64,000 nt of DNA from Microbacterium terricola (GCF_027943945.1 NZ_AP027141.1:1364001-1428000), one strand, 5' to 3'. Positions 16,786 to 26,382 are shown, numbered from the stretch's first letter. The notes: a model not told the origin generated them from the letters alone. A program made the numbers and translations.

Positions 16786-17505
16786 ATGATCGTCACAGAG
16801 GTCGTCCCCCGCACCGGCGCGTCCACCGACGTCACCTCGGACGAAGGACGCACCTGGATCGCCGAGCGCTACGCGCGACCGGATCCGGCCTACGTGCGCC
16901 TGAACATGATCACGAGCCTCACCGGCTCGGCGGCCGGCTCGGACGGCACGAGCGAGACGCTCACGAACCGCGTGGATCGCCGCATCCTCGGCGTCCTGCG
17001 GGCCGATGCCGATGTCGTGGTGGTGGGCGCGCAGAGCGTGCGGGCGGAGGGCTACGTCGTGCCCCGCACCGCGCGGCTCGCGATCGTCACCGGCTCAGGC
17101 GACCTGGCCGGCCACCGGCTGTCGCTCGAGGCGGGAGCCTCACCGGACCGCGTGCTGATCGTGTGCCCGCAGTCGCGCGCCGATGAGATCGCCGCGCGGG
17201 TCCTGCCGCACGGCGTGCAGGTCGTGGCGGTGCCGGACGACGGCGGCAGGCTCCAGCCCGCGGCGATCGTCGCTGCGCTCGCCGAGCGGGGCCTGCGACG
17301 TCTCGTCTGCGAGGGCGGTCCGACCCTCGCGGCGCAGTTCGCGGAGGCGGGACTCATCGACGAGTACTGCGTCACCGTGGCGCCTGCCCTCGAGCCGGCG
17401 GCGCACGCCTTCCTGCCGGTGCAGCGGCGACTCGCCACCGACGTCGCCGGGATGCTCGTCGACGAGGCCGGGTTCAGCTATCTGCGCCTGCGCGTGCGTC
17501 CGTGA
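16786..17505 (+). CDS. RibD C-terminal domain (pyrimidine reductase-like) protein
   Basis: 239 residues matching the RibD_C/dihydrofolate-reductase-like fold: YVRLNMITSLTGSAAGSDG near the N-terminus, DADVVVVGAQSVRAEGY, and CEGGPTLAAQFAEAGLIDEYCVTVAP near the C-terminus. There is no deaminase domain, so it is a stand-alone reductase-type protein. These occur widely in actinobacteria and need not act in riboflavin synthesis. Its 3' end overlaps the converging hydrolase gene by 32 bases. Confidence 0.82.
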   Translation: MIVTEVVPRTGASTDVTSDEGRTWIAERYARPDPAYVRLNMITSLTGSAAGSDGTSETLTNRVDRRILGVLRADADVVVVGAQSVRAEGYVVPRTARLAIVTGSGDLAGHRLSLEAGASPDRVLIVCPQSRADEIAARVLPHGVQVVAVPDDGGRLQPAAIVAALAERGLRRLVCEGGPTLAAQFAEAGLIDEYCVTVAPALEPAAHAFLPVQRRLATDVAGMLVDEAGFSYLRLRVRP

Positions 17506-18691
17506 TGCCGATCGCCTGAACCCAGTCCCGGATGCTGCTGCTCCACCGCTCCTGGTCGTAGTTCCACAGCTTCGCGTGACGCGCGGTGTCGAACACGCGC
17601 AGGTCGACCAGATCGGGTCGCGCCTGCGCCAGCGCGTGCGAGGCGTCCGAGGGCACGAAGCCGTCGTCGTCGCTGTGCAGGATGAGGATCGGATGCTGCA
17701 GCTCCGCCGCCCTGGCGACCACATCGAGCCGGTCGAACGGGATCGCGCCGCGGGTGAGGGGGGTCGCCCACTCCGCGCCGAGCGCGCCGATCGCGAGGTC
17801 CGACACTGCCTGCGGCAGCTTGGCCAGCTTCGCCTGGTAGTCCAGCACGACCCGCCAGTCGATCACCGGCGACTCCAGGACGACGCCGGCGATGAGATCG
17901 CCGTGACGCGACTGCAGAGCCGTCTGCAGAGCCACAGCGCCGCCCATCGACCAGCCCATCAGCAGGACCCGGCGGGCCCCGTGCGAGCGGGCGTACTCGA
18001 TGGCGGCTTCGACATCGCGCCATTCGGTGGCGCCGAGCGTGTAGGTGCCCGTGCGGCTCGCGGGAGCCTCACCGTCGTTGCGGTATGAGACCAGCAGCGA
18101 GGTGACACCGAGCGCGTGGAACAGCGGCACGGCGCGCAGGCACTCCGCCCGCGTGGTGCCACGGCCGTGCACCTGCACCACCCAGACATCGCCTCCGTCG
18201 GGCGCTGGGAACACCCACGCCGGCGCAGGTCCGAGTGGCGTCTGCACGGCGACGTCGGTGTACGGCAGCTGGAGCTCGTCCGCGCTGTCGTAGTACCAGC
18301 CGCTGAAGGCGGCGTCTGCGCCGAGCCGGGCGGTGGGGGCGACGTGGGTGAGCAGCTTGCGCTTGACGCTCCCGGCATCCTCGGCGAGGACCGACCCGAG
18401 CTTCAGATACTGCGAGGTGCCCGTCGTGAACAGGGCGTAGCGGCCCGGCAGGCCCGTGTCGGCCGTGCGCGTGAGCGTGATCGTCTGCGCCGCGGTGTCG
18501 AGATCGAGGATGCGGGTGTCCGGCACCCGGCCGGCAGGGGTGACGACGCGCCGTGCCGCCACGAGGCTCGCCAGCCCGATCGCGGCGAGCACGCCGGCGA
18601 GGGCGGTGCTGAGCACCATCAGAGCCGTGCGGACTGCGGCGATCGTGAGAGGTGAGGCGCCGGTCATCGCGGCGCGCCTGGGGACGACCAT
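17474..18691 (-). CDS. Membrane-anchored alpha/beta hydrolase
   Basis: 405 residues. One N-terminal membrane segment (about residues 15-45) is followed by a ~120-residue lead-in and an alpha/beta-hydrolase domain. The nucleophile elbow is GWSMGG, the oxyanion region is VQVHGRGTT, the acid lies in LILHSDDDGFVP, and the final His is in DTARHAKLWN. It resembles serine peptidase S9-like or BAAT-like hydrolases, but the substrate cannot be read. A second in-frame ATG at 18667 is an alternative start. Divergent from the DUF3000 gene. Confidence 0.8.
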   Translation of the reverse strand: MVVPRRAAMTGASPLTIAAVRTALMVLSTALAGVLAAIGLASLVAARRVVTPAGRVPDTRILDLDTAAQTITLTRTADTGLPGRYALFTTGTSQYLKLGSVLAEDAGSVKRKLLTHVAPTARLGADAAFSGWYYDSADELQLPYTDVAVQTPLGPAPAWVFPAPDGGDVWVVQVHGRGTTRAECLRAVPLFHALGVTSLLVSYRNDGEAPASRTGTYTLGATEWRDVEAAIEYARSHGARRVLLMGWSMGGAVALQTALQSRHGDLIAGVVLESPVIDWRVVLDYQAKLAKLPQAVSDLAIGALGAEWATPLTRGAIPFDRLDVVARAAELQHPILILHSDDDGFVPSDASHALAQARPDLVDLRVFDTARHAKLWNYDQERWSSSIRDWVQAIGITDARAGADS

Positions 18692-18704
18692 CGTGGCCTC
18701 ACTC

Positions 18705-18710
18705 TAGTCT
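18705..18710 (+). promoter_or_regulatory. -10 box of the DUF3000 gene
   Basis: TAGTCT six bases before the GTG at 18717; leaderless geometry. Confidence 0.5.
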
Positions 18711-18716
18711 GTCCGC

Positions 18717-19307
18717 GTGGCTGAGAATCCTCCCGCGGCGCCGTCCGCGTTCGCGCAGGCGGCTGCCGCCGTGCGGGCCACCGAATTCCGATCCGACTTC
18801 GTCGTTCGCGAGATCCCGGCCCCGACCGGTCTCGCTCCGGAGGCGCTGGCGCTCGCAGGCGACGTGCGCCCCGAAGAGGACGGGGTGGACTCCCCGTACG
18901 GCACCGGTCGACTCGTGCTGCTGCACGATGAGGACGAGCCGAGCCCGTGGGATGGGGCATGGCGGATCGTCTGTTTCGCGCAGGCACCGCTCGAGACCGA
19001 CATCGGCATCGATCCGCTCCTCGCCGATGTCGCTTGGTCCTGGCTCGTCGACGCCCTCGACTCGCGCGGCGCCGACTACCGCGCCGCGTCCGGCACGGCG
19101 ACCAAGACGCTGTCGAAGGGCTTCGGCACGCTCGCCGAGGAGGGCGATGGAGCACAGATCGAGCTGCGTGCCTCCTGGAGCCCGACGGGCGATCTGACGG
19201 TGCACATCGAGGCATGGGCTGAGCTCGTCTGCATGCTCGCGGGCCTCCCGCCCGGGTCGGAGGGGATCTCCGTTCTCGGATCGTCGCGCAAGGGGTCTCG
19301 TGGCTGA
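18717..19307 (+). CDS. DUF3000 family protein
   Basis: 196 residues, recognised as DUF3000 from AFAQAAAAVRATEFRSD, the long acidic middle and WVSWL-like segments, and from its position directly before ribonuclease D, a pairing conserved in actinobacteria. Function unknown. The GTG start is six bases after a -10 box, and the gene overlaps the next one by 8 bases. Confidence 0.8.
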   Translation: MAENPPAAPSAFAQAAAAVRATEFRSDFVVREIPAPTGLAPEALALAGDVRPEEDGVDSPYGTGRLVLLHDEDEPSPWDGAWRIVCFAQAPLETDIGIDPLLADVAWSWLVDALDSRGADYRAASGTATKTLSKGFGTLAEEGDGAQIELRASWSPTGDLTVHIEAWAELVCMLAGLPPGSEGISVLGSSRKGSRG

Positions 19308-20499
19308 ATACGTCGTACTCGCGGATGCTGTCGCTCTCGCCGAAGCCGCGGACGCACTGGCCGCGGGCCACGGACCCGTCGCCGTCGATGTCGAGCGGGC
19401 CTCCGGCTTCCGCTACTCGCAGCGCGCCTACCTGATCCAGGTGTTCCGGCGCGGCGCCGGCGTCTTCCTCTTCGACCCGCCGCCGATCGGCGACTTCACC
19501 GCCCTGCAGCGGGCCATCGGCGATGTGGAGTGGGTGCTGCACGCCGCCAGCCAGGACCTGCCGTCGCTGCGCGAGCTCGATCTCGTGCCGCCGACGATCT
19601 TCGACACGGAGCTCGCCGCGCGACTGCTCGGGCACGAGCGCGTCGGTCTCGGCGCGGTCGTCGAGGACACGCTGGGGATCACGCTCGCGAAGGCCCACTC
19701 GGCGTCGGACTGGTCGACCAGGCCGCTGCCGCAGTCGTGGCTCGAGTACGCCGCTCTCGACGTCGAGCACCTCATCGACGTGCGCGACGCGCTGGCAGCC
19801 GAACTCGACGAGCAGGGCAAGACCGCGTTCGCCGCGGAGGAGTTCGACGCGGTGCTGAACCGGCTCCCCAAGCCCGCACGGGAAGACCCCTGGCGCCGAC
19901 TCAGCGGTCTGCACGTGGTGCGCGGGCGCAAGTCGCTGGCGGTCGCGAGATCGCTGTGGCTCGCCCGCGAGGAGTACGCGCAGCAGCAGGACATCTCGCC
20001 CGGTCGGCTCGTGCCCGACCGCTCGCTGGTCGCCGCAGTCCTCGCCGACCCGAAGAGCAAGCAGGAGCTCGCGGCGATGCGGGACTTCACGGGACGCGCG
20101 AGCCGCACCCAGCTCGACCGCTGGTGGTCGGCCATCGAGCGAGGTCGCGCCGAGACCAACCTCCCGCCCGAGCGGGTCTCCGGCGGCGACACCCTGCCGC
20201 CGCCGCGCGCCTGGTCGGATCGCAACCCCGAGGCCGACGCGCGGCTGAAGGCCGCTCGACCCGCCGTCGAGACGGCGGCGCAGGAGCTCGGGATGCCGAC
20301 CGAGAACCTCCTTACGCCTGAGATGCTGCGGCGCGTCGCGTGGGCTCCGCCCGCACCGCTCGATGCCGCATCCGTCGGCGACGCGCTGCTCGCGCTCGGT
20401 GCGCGCCCCTGGCAGATTGCGCAAACCGCACAGGTGATCGTCGATGCCTTTGTGCATTCCGTGCAACCGCCGTCGGACGCCCCTGAAACCGCTTCGTAG
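19300..20499 (+). CDS. rnd: Ribonuclease D-like 3'-5' exonuclease with HRDC domain
   Basis: 399 residues. The DEDD exonuclease domain shows VAVDVERASGFRYSQRAYLIQ (Exo I), VLHAASQDLPSL (Exo II) and WLEYAALDVEHL (Exo III with the tyrosine). The HRDC domain follows (about 200-290), and a variable C-terminal tail completes it. It probably trims tRNA or other structured RNA 3' ends. Translationally linked to DUF3000 by an 8-base overlap. Confidence 0.9.
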   Translation: MAEYVVLADAVALAEAADALAAGHGPVAVDVERASGFRYSQRAYLIQVFRRGAGVFLFDPPPIGDFTALQRAIGDVEWVLHAASQDLPSLRELDLVPPTIFDTELAARLLGHERVGLGAVVEDTLGITLAKAHSASDWSTRPLPQSWLEYAALDVEHLIDVRDALAAELDEQGKTAFAAEEFDAVLNRLPKPAREDPWRRLSGLHVVRGRKSLAVARSLWLAREEYAQQQDISPGRLVPDRSLVAAVLADPKSKQELAAMRDFTGRASRTQLDRWWSAIERGRAETNLPPERVSGGDTLPPPRAWSDRNPEADARLKAARPAVETAAQELGMPTENLLTPEMLRRVAWAPPAPLDAASVGDALLALGARPWQIAQTAQVIVDAFVHSVQPPSDAPETAS

Positions 20500-20573
20500 A
20501 TTCGACCCAACCGATTCCGGGCGGTCGAGCCGCGCTCCTAGGCTCGGGGAGATCCCTGAAAATTGGAGGCAGA

Positions 20574-21779
20574 GTGGCCGAGCTTTCGGATGTCTACTTC
20601 GTCGATGGAATGCGCACCCCCTTCGGGCGCGCCGGCGAAAAAGGCATGTACTGGAACACCCGAGCCGATGACCTCGCCGTGAAGGCGACCATCGGGCTGA
20701 TGGAGCGGAACCCCGGCGTGCCGGCGGAGCGCATCGACGATGTCGCGATCGCGGCGACGTCGCAGACCGGCGACCAGGGGCTCACCCTCGGGCGCTCGGT
20801 GGCGATCCTCGCCGGCCTCCCGCAGACCGTGCCCGGCTTCGCCGTGGAGCGGATGTGCGCGGGCGCGATGACGAGCGTGACCACCATGGCCGGATCGATC
20901 GGGGTCGGCATGTACGACGTCGCCCTCGCCGGCGGCGTCGAGCACATGGGACACCACCCGATCGGCAGCAACGCAGACCCGAACCCGCGGTTCGTCGCAG
21001 AGAAGATGGTCGACCCGGGCGCGCTGAACATGGGTGTCACGGCCGAGCGCATCTTCGACCGCTTCCCGCACCTCACCAAGGAGCGCTCCGACCGCTTCGG
21101 CATGCTGAGCCAGCACAAGGTGCAGGCCGCGTACGACGCCGGCAAGATCCAGCCCGATCTCGTCCCGGTCGCCGTGAAGGGCGCCGACGGCGCGTGGGGT
21201 CTGGCCACCGAGGACGAGGGCCGCCGCCCTCAGACCACGATGGATGACCTCGCCGCGCTGAAGACCCCTTTCCGCCCGCACGGGCGCGTGACCGCAGGCA
21301 CCTCCTCCCCCCTGACCGACGGCGCGACCATGTCGCTGCTCGCCGGCGGCGGCGCGGTCAAGGAGTTCGGGCTCGCCCCGAAGATGCGTCTCGTCTCGTT
21401 CGCGTTCGCGGGTGTCCAGCCCGAGATCATGGGCATCGGTCCGATCCCGTCCACCGAGAAGGCCCTGAAGAAGGCCGGTCTCACCATCGACGACATCGGC
21501 CTGTTCGAGCTCAACGAGGCTTTCGCCATCCAGGTGATCTCGCTGCTCGACCACTTCGGCATCGCCGACGACGACCCGCGTGTGAACCAGTGGGGCGGCG
21601 CGATCGCCGTCGGCCACCCGCTCGCCGCGTCCGGCGTGCGCCTCATGATCCAGCTCGCCGCCCAGTTCGCCGAGCGCCCTGACGTCCGCTACGGCCTCAC
21701 CGCCATGTGCGTGGGCCTCGGACAGGGCGGCTCGGTCATCTGGGAGAACCCGTTCTTCGACGGCAAGAAGAAGAAGTAA
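20574..21779 (+). CDS. fadA: Acetyl-CoA acyltransferase (thiolase), beta-oxidation
   Basis: 401-residue thiolase. Active-site Cys95 lies in ERMCAGAMTS, the His is in GGAIAVGHPLAASG, and the second Cys is in TAMCVGLGQGGS. A GGAGG ribosome site precedes the GTG start by 4 bases. It performs the final thiolytic step of fatty acid beta-oxidation. The fadB-type gene starts 10 bases later, so the two encode the alpha and beta parts of a trifunctional-type complex. Confidence 0.95.
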   Translation: MAELSDVYFVDGMRTPFGRAGEKGMYWNTRADDLAVKATIGLMERNPGVPAERIDDVAIAATSQTGDQGLTLGRSVAILAGLPQTVPGFAVERMCAGAMTSVTTMAGSIGVGMYDVALAGGVEHMGHHPIGSNADPNPRFVAEKMVDPGALNMGVTAERIFDRFPHLTKERSDRFGMLSQHKVQAAYDAGKIQPDLVPVAVKGADGAWGLATEDEGRRPQTTMDDLAALKTPFRPHGRVTAGTSSPLTDGATMSLLAGGGAVKEFGLAPKMRLVSFAFAGVQPEIMGIGPIPSTEKALKKAGLTIDDIGLFELNEAFAIQVISLLDHFGIADDDPRVNQWGGAIAVGHPLAASGVRLMIQLAAQFAERPDVRYGLTAMCVGLGQGGSVIWENPFFDGKKKK

Positions 21780-21789
21780 GGCCGACTCG

Positions 21790-23934
21790 ATGACGAACTA
21801 CGAACAGATCGACTTCTCCCCCATCCTCGCGATGACCGACGGCGAGGTGATCACGCACTCCCCCGTGCGCGACATCCGTCTCGCCTCCGGCAAGGTGCTC
21901 GCACTGGTGACGCTCGACAACGGGCGCGACCACACCCGGCCCAACACGCTCGGGCCGGCCACGCTCCAGGAGCTCGGCGCCACGCTCGACGCGCTGAAGG
22001 TGCGCGCCGCTGCCGGTGAGATCCACGCGGTGGCCGTGACCGGCAAGCAGTACATCCTCGCGGCCGGCGCCGACCTCAGCGACATCACCAAGGTCGGCTC
22101 GAAGGACAACGCCAAGCTGGTCGCCCAGTTCGGTCACCACGTGCTCGGCAAGCTGAGCGAGCTCGGCGTCCCGTCGTTCGCGTTCATCAACGGGCTGGCG
22201 CTCGGCGGCGGACTCGAGATCGCACTGAACTCGAGCTACCGCACCGTGGATGCGTCGGCCGCAGCGATCGCCCTCCCCGAGGTCTTCCTCGGGATCATCC
22301 CCGGCTGGGGCGGCGCGTACCTGCTGCCGAACCTCATCGGGATCGAGAACGCGCTCGAGGTGGTCGTCTCCAACCCGCTCAAGCAGAACCGGATGCTGAA
22401 GCCCCAGCAGGCGTTCGACTACGGGATCGTCGACGCGATCTTCCCCGCAGCGAACTACCTCGAGGATTCGCTCCGGTGGGCGGATCGGGTCCTGACCGGC
22501 GCGACCAAGGTCGAGCGCCGGAACGAGCCGGGCAAGATCGAGCGCCTCACCAAATGGCCCATCGCGATCAAGATGGCCCGCGGGATGCTCGAATCGAAGA
22601 TCGGCACCGTGCCCCGGTCCCCCTACGTCGCGCTCGACCTGCTCGACAAGGCGAAGAGCGGCACCAAGGCGGAGGGATTCGCCCGTGAGGACGAGGCTCT
22701 CGCCGAGCTCGTCACGGGAGACCAGTTCGCCGCATCCATGTACGCCTTCGATCTCGTCCAGAAGCGCGCCAAGCGTCCGGTCGGGGCACCTGACAAGGCG
22801 CTGGCGAAGAAGGTCACGAAGGTCGGCATCATCGGCGCCGGGCTCATGGCCAGCCAGTTCGCCCTGCTGTTCGTGCGCAGGCTGCAGGTGCCGGTGCTGA
22901 TCACCGACCTCGACCAGGCGCGCGTCGACAAGGGCCTCGCCTACATCCACGACGAGATCGCCAAGCTCGAGGCCAAGGGACGCCTCGACGGCGACGCGGC
23001 CAACAAGCTGCGCGGTCTGATCCGCGGCACCACCGACAAGGCGGAGTACGCGGACTGCGACTTCGTCATCGAAGCCGTCTTCGAAGAGGTCGGCGTCAAG
23101 CAGGCGGTCTTCGGCGAGATCGAGCAGATCATCGCGGAGGACGCGATCCTCGCAACAAACACCTCGTCGCTGTCGGTCGAGGAGATCGGCGCGAAGCTGA
23201 AGAACCCCGAGCGCCTCGTGGGCTTCCACTTCTTCAACCCGGTGGCCGTCATGCCGCTGATCGAGATCGTGAAGACGCCGCACACGGCGGACGCCGCGCT
23301 GTCGACGGCCTTCGTGGTCGCGAAGGGCCTCGGCAAGAACGCGGTCCTCACCGCGGATGCGCCCGGCTTCGTGGTCAACCGTCTTCTGGCCAAGGTCATG
23401 GGCGAGGCCGCGCGAGCGGTCTACGAAGGCACGCCGGTCGCTGATGTCGAGAAGGCGTTCGCGCCCCTCGGTCTGCCGATGGGCCCGTTCCAGCTCATCG
23501 ACCTCGTCGGCTGGAAGGTCGCCGCGCACGTGCAGGACACGATGGTGCGGGCTTTCCCCGACCGCTTCTACGCGAACGAGAACTTCCACGCGCTGGCGGA
23601 GCTCGACGGCGTCGTGGAGAAGGACAAGGGCGGACGCGTCACCGGCTTCACGAAGGCGGCGGAGAAGGTGCTCAAGGGTCACGTCGGTTCGACGCCGGCG
23701 TCTGCCGCGACCATCCTCGGCCGGGTCCAGGACGGTCTCGCGCAGGAGATCAAGCTGATGCTGGATGAGGATGTCGTGCCCGAGGTCGAGGACATCGACC
23801 TGTGCCTGATCCTCGGCGCCGGCTGGCCGTTCATCGACGGCGGCGCATCGCCCTACCTCGACCGCGAGGGCGCGTCGGAGCGCGTGTTCGGCGCCACGTT
23901 CCACGAGCCGCCCATCCGCGGCATCGCGGGCTGA
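21790..23934 (+). CDS. fadB: Enoyl-CoA hydratase / 3-hydroxyacyl-CoA dehydrogenase
   Basis: 714-residue bifunctional protein. The N-terminal crotonase domain includes the oxyanion segments AAGADLSDI and NGLALGGGLEIAL. The central Rossmann domain starts VGIIGAGLMASQFALL near residue 342. The C-terminal dehydrogenase part contains VGFHFFNPVAVMPLIEI and PGFVVNRLLA. It catalyses hydration and NAD-dependent oxidation in beta-oxidation, working with the thiolase encoded just upstream. A strong hairpin terminator follows. Confidence 0.95.
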   Translation: MTNYEQIDFSPILAMTDGEVITHSPVRDIRLASGKVLALVTLDNGRDHTRPNTLGPATLQELGATLDALKVRAAAGEIHAVAVTGKQYILAAGADLSDITKVGSKDNAKLVAQFGHHVLGKLSELGVPSFAFINGLALGGGLEIALNSSYRTVDASAAAIALPEVFLGIIPGWGGAYLLPNLIGIENALEVVVSNPLKQNRMLKPQQAFDYGIVDAIFPAANYLEDSLRWADRVLTGATKVERRNEPGKIERLTKWPIAIKMARGMLESKIGTVPRSPYVALDLLDKAKSGTKAEGFAREDEALAELVTGDQFAASMYAFDLVQKRAKRPVGAPDKALAKKVTKVGIIGAGLMASQFALLFVRRLQVPVLITDLDQARVDKGLAYIHDEIAKLEAKGRLDGDAANKLRGLIRGTTDKAEYADCDFVIEAVFEEVGVKQAVFGEIEQIIAEDAILATNTSSLSVEEIGAKLKNPERLVGFHFFNPVAVMPLIEIVKTPHTADAALSTAFVVAKGLGKNAVLTADAPGFVVNRLLAKVMGEAARAVYEGTPVADVEKAFAPLGLPMGPFQLIDLVGWKVAAHVQDTMVRAFPDRFYANENFHALAELDGVVEKDKGGRVTGFTKAAEKVLKGHVGSTPASAATILGRVQDGLAQEIKLMLDEDVVPEVEDIDLCLILGAGWPFIDGGASPYLDREGASERVFGATFHEPPIRGIAG

Positions 23935-23945
23935 CATCGCCGTTC

Positions 23946-23982
23946 GGAGACGCCTCTGGCATGCGCTGCCAGGGGCGTTTCC
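23946..23982 (+). terminator. Terminator after fadB
   Basis: 16-base arms beginning GGAGACGCC and ending GGCGTTTCC (two wobble pairs) around a 5-base loop, 11 bases after the fadB stop. Confidence 0.7.
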
Positions 23983-24191
23983 GCTGTCCGAAGATCGGAC
24001 CCCGCCCCTCGTCGTGAGTGTCGGAGGTGGGTCGTATCGTGTGTGGTAGCGAGAGATCGAGTGGTTCGGGTGGGATGCCGGTGGCATCCGCCGGCGGGTG
24101 AGTGAGGACGCACGGGGCTGAGTGGGGGCGCGGGGGTTCGCGTCCGGGGGTGCTCTCGGCCCGTGTTCCTGTCTGCTCGGAGTTCCCGTTC

Positions 24192-25658
24192 ATGTCTGCT
24201 GTTCCTGCTCAGCCCGCCCCGGAGGGGCCGGTGCCCGAAGGCCCGGTGGGGCCGGTGCCCGGGGTGTCTGCGGCGGGGGCGGCGGAGCGTGGTCGGGTGG
24301 TGTCGCGGCGGGTGGAGCAGTTCGTGGACGAGTTCGTTGCGCTGCGGCGGCAGCGGGCCCGGGTGGAGGCTGCGGAGATCCGGCTGCTCGCCCGGGTCGG
24401 GACGCTGGTCGCGGAGGTCGCGGGGACCGGGAGGGCCACGGTCGGGGAGATGGCCCGCCGGTCCCTGGTCGCGGAGCTCGCGTGTGCGGTGCGGATGAGT
24501 GAGTGGACGGTGACCCGGCTGCTGACCGAGGCGACGGACCTGTGCGCCCGGTTCGGGCCGGTGGTGGACGCGGTGGAGCGGGGCGAGATCTCCCGGCAGC
24601 ATGCGGCGGTGATCCACGACGCCGGCGACCGGATCGACGACCATACCGACCGCGCCGCGTACATCCGGGCGGCTCTGGATCGGGCGGTCGGGGTCACGCC
24701 GGGCCGGCTGGGCCCGGTGGTGCGGGTGCTCGCGGAACGGTTCCTGCACCGGACCCTCGCGGAACGGCATGCGGATGCGGCCGGGACGCGGCGGGTGGAC
24801 GTGTCGGACCTTGCCGACGGGATGGCCGCGCTCACCCTGATCGCCGAAGCCGCCCTCGTGCACGGCATCGAAGCCCGCCTCACCGACCAGGCCCGCGCCC
24901 TCCGCAACGACAGCACCGACACGACATCCGACACAGATTCAGACGGCGATGCAGCCGACCGAGCCCACACCTCTGGCGACGGGACTGCCGACGCGGACCC
25001 GCGCACCATGGATCAGCTCCGTGCCGACATCGTCACCGACCTGCTGCTGACCGGCACGCCCGACCGGGCGGTCGCCGGTGACGGGATCGGGGGGATCCGC
25101 GCGACCGTGCAGGTCACGATCCCGGTGCTCACGATGACCGGGGCGGGCACGGAGCCGTGCCTGCTCGCCGGGCACGGACCCATCTCCCCCGACACCGCCC
25201 GCATCCTCGCCGCCCAGTCGCCCGTGTGGGAGCGGGTGTTCACCGACCCTGCTACCGGACAGATCCTCGCGGTGGACCGGTACCGGCCCACCGCCGCGAT
25301 CACCCGGTTCCTGCAGGTCCGTGACGAGCACTGCCGGTTCCCCGGCTGCCGACGCCGCGCGCACCGCTGCGACATCGACCACACCCACGATTACGCCACC
25401 GGCGGCAAGACCACCGTCTGCAACCTCGCCCACCTCTGCAAACGGCACCACACCCTGAAACACGCCGCACCCTGGACCGTGCAGCAGATCGCCGCCGGAG
25501 TGCTCGTGTGGACCAGCCCCTCCGGCCGAAAACACACCGACCGGCCCGAACCCCAGGTCAGATTCGTTCCAGACGAACCACTCCTCACCCGCCGCCGATA
25601 CCTCGACACACCCTGGCTCACCCCACCCGACCAATACGCCGACGCCATCGACTTCTGA
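24192..25658 (+). CDS. DUF222 / HNH endonuclease domain protein (13E12 family)
   Basis: 488 residues. The DUF222 helical region (VEQFVDEFVALRRQRARVEAAE onward) is followed by an acidic low-complexity linker (Asp/Thr-rich, about residues 237-270) and a C-terminal HNH nuclease motif: CRFPGC, CDIDHTHDYATGG, NLAHLCKRHH. This family is multicopy in many actinobacteria and is thought to include mobile-element-related nucleases; the role of individual copies is unknown. The first half of the gene is G-rich and the second half C-rich on the coding strand. The ATG start is taken after a long GC-rich spacer. Confidence 0.88.
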   Translation: MSAVPAQPAPEGPVPEGPVGPVPGVSAAGAAERGRVVSRRVEQFVDEFVALRRQRARVEAAEIRLLARVGTLVAEVAGTGRATVGEMARRSLVAELACAVRMSEWTVTRLLTEATDLCARFGPVVDAVERGEISRQHAAVIHDAGDRIDDHTDRAAYIRAALDRAVGVTPGRLGPVVRVLAERFLHRTLAERHADAAGTRRVDVSDLADGMAALTLIAEAALVHGIEARLTDQARALRNDSTDTTSDTDSDGDAADRAHTSGDGTADADPRTMDQLRADIVTDLLLTGTPDRAVAGDGIGGIRATVQVTIPVLTMTGAGTEPCLLAGHGPISPDTARILAAQSPVWERVFTDPATGQILAVDRYRPTAAITRFLQVRDEHCRFPGCRRRAHRCDIDHTHDYATGGKTTVCNLAHLCKRHHTLKHAAPWTVQQIAAGVLVWTSPSGRKHTDRPEPQVRFVPDEPLLTRRRYLDTPWLTPPDQYADAIDF

Positions 25659-25692
25659 CCCCGATCAGATCAGTTCAGCGACGCAAGCGGCC

Positions 25693-25698
25693 TAGACT
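25693..25698 (+). promoter_or_regulatory. -10 box of the TetR gene
   Basis: TAGACT six bases before the ATG; a leaderless transcript would start at or beside the ATG. Confidence 0.5.
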
Positions 25699-25712
25699 CT
25701 GAACATGTTCAG
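25699..25712 (+). promoter_or_regulatory. Perfect palindrome over the TetR start codon
   Basis: CTGAACATGTTCAG is a perfect 14-base palindrome centred on the ATG of the regulator and directly after its -10 box, where an autorepressor would block transcription. Confidence 0.5.
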
Positions 25713-26382
25713 CGCATCCGAGGTCCCGTCGACGAAGAGCGAGCGCACGCGCGCGCTGCTGCGCGGCATCGCCCTCACCTCGTTCCGCGAGCGTGGCTAC
25801 GACGCGACGACGATCAGGCAGATCGCCGCCGAGGCCGGAGTCTCGGTCGGCACGACCAACTACCACTTCGCATCGAAGAACCAGCTCGTCCAGGAGCTCT
25901 ACCTCGACGTGCAGCAAGGCCATCGGAGCGCCGCCGAGCCGCTGCTGGCAGCATCCGACGATCTCATCGAGCGCCTCGGCATCGTCTACCGCACCGGGCT
26001 CGAGCAGCTCGAGCCCTACCACCCGCATGCGGGTGAGTTACTCTCCGCCGCGGTCTCGCCGCGTTCGGCGATCAACCCGCTGTCGGTGCAGTCCGCGCCG
26101 GCTCTCGAGGTCGTCGAGGGGCTCTTCCAGGAGGCCGTCAGCGGGGCGACGCACCGGCTGCCGTCCGAGTTCGTCGACGCGCTCCCCCGCGCGCTCGTGC
26201 TCGCCCACCTGCTGCTCGCCCTGTTCTGGGTGTACGACTCGTCACCCGGTCAGGAGCGCACCCAGGCGCTGCTGAGCCGAGGGCTCCGGCTGCTGAAGCT
26301 CGCCCTCCCGCTCACGCGCGTGCCCGTGCTGCGCGCACCGCTGCGGGAGCTGCTCGAGATGGTCGGCGAGGTGCGAGCCTGA
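25705..26382 (+). CDS. TetR-family transcriptional regulator
   Basis: 225 residues. The N-terminal helix-turn-helix is typical (FRERGYDATTIRQIAAEAGVS, then VGTTNYHFASKNQL). The C-terminal ligand domain is unassigned. It is convergent with dxs and downstream of the HNH gene, so the neighbours give no clear target. A palindrome across its own start codon suggests autoregulation. Confidence 0.9.
   Translation: MFSASEVPSTKSERTRALLRGIALTSFRERGYDATTIRQIAAEAGVSVGTTNYHFASKNQLVQELYLDVQQGHRSAAEPLLAASDDLIERLGIVYRTGLEQLEPYHPHAGELLSAAVSPRSAINPLSVQSAPALEVVEGLFQEAVSGATHRLPSEFVDALPRALVLAHLLLALFWVYDSSPGQERTQALLSRGLRLLKLALPLTRVPVLRAPLRELLEMVGEVRA

Noticed and set aside
24192..25658. HNH/DUF222 gene as an insertion sequence or homing endonuclease
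   Set aside because: No terminal inverted repeats, target duplications or intron/intein boundaries are visible around it.
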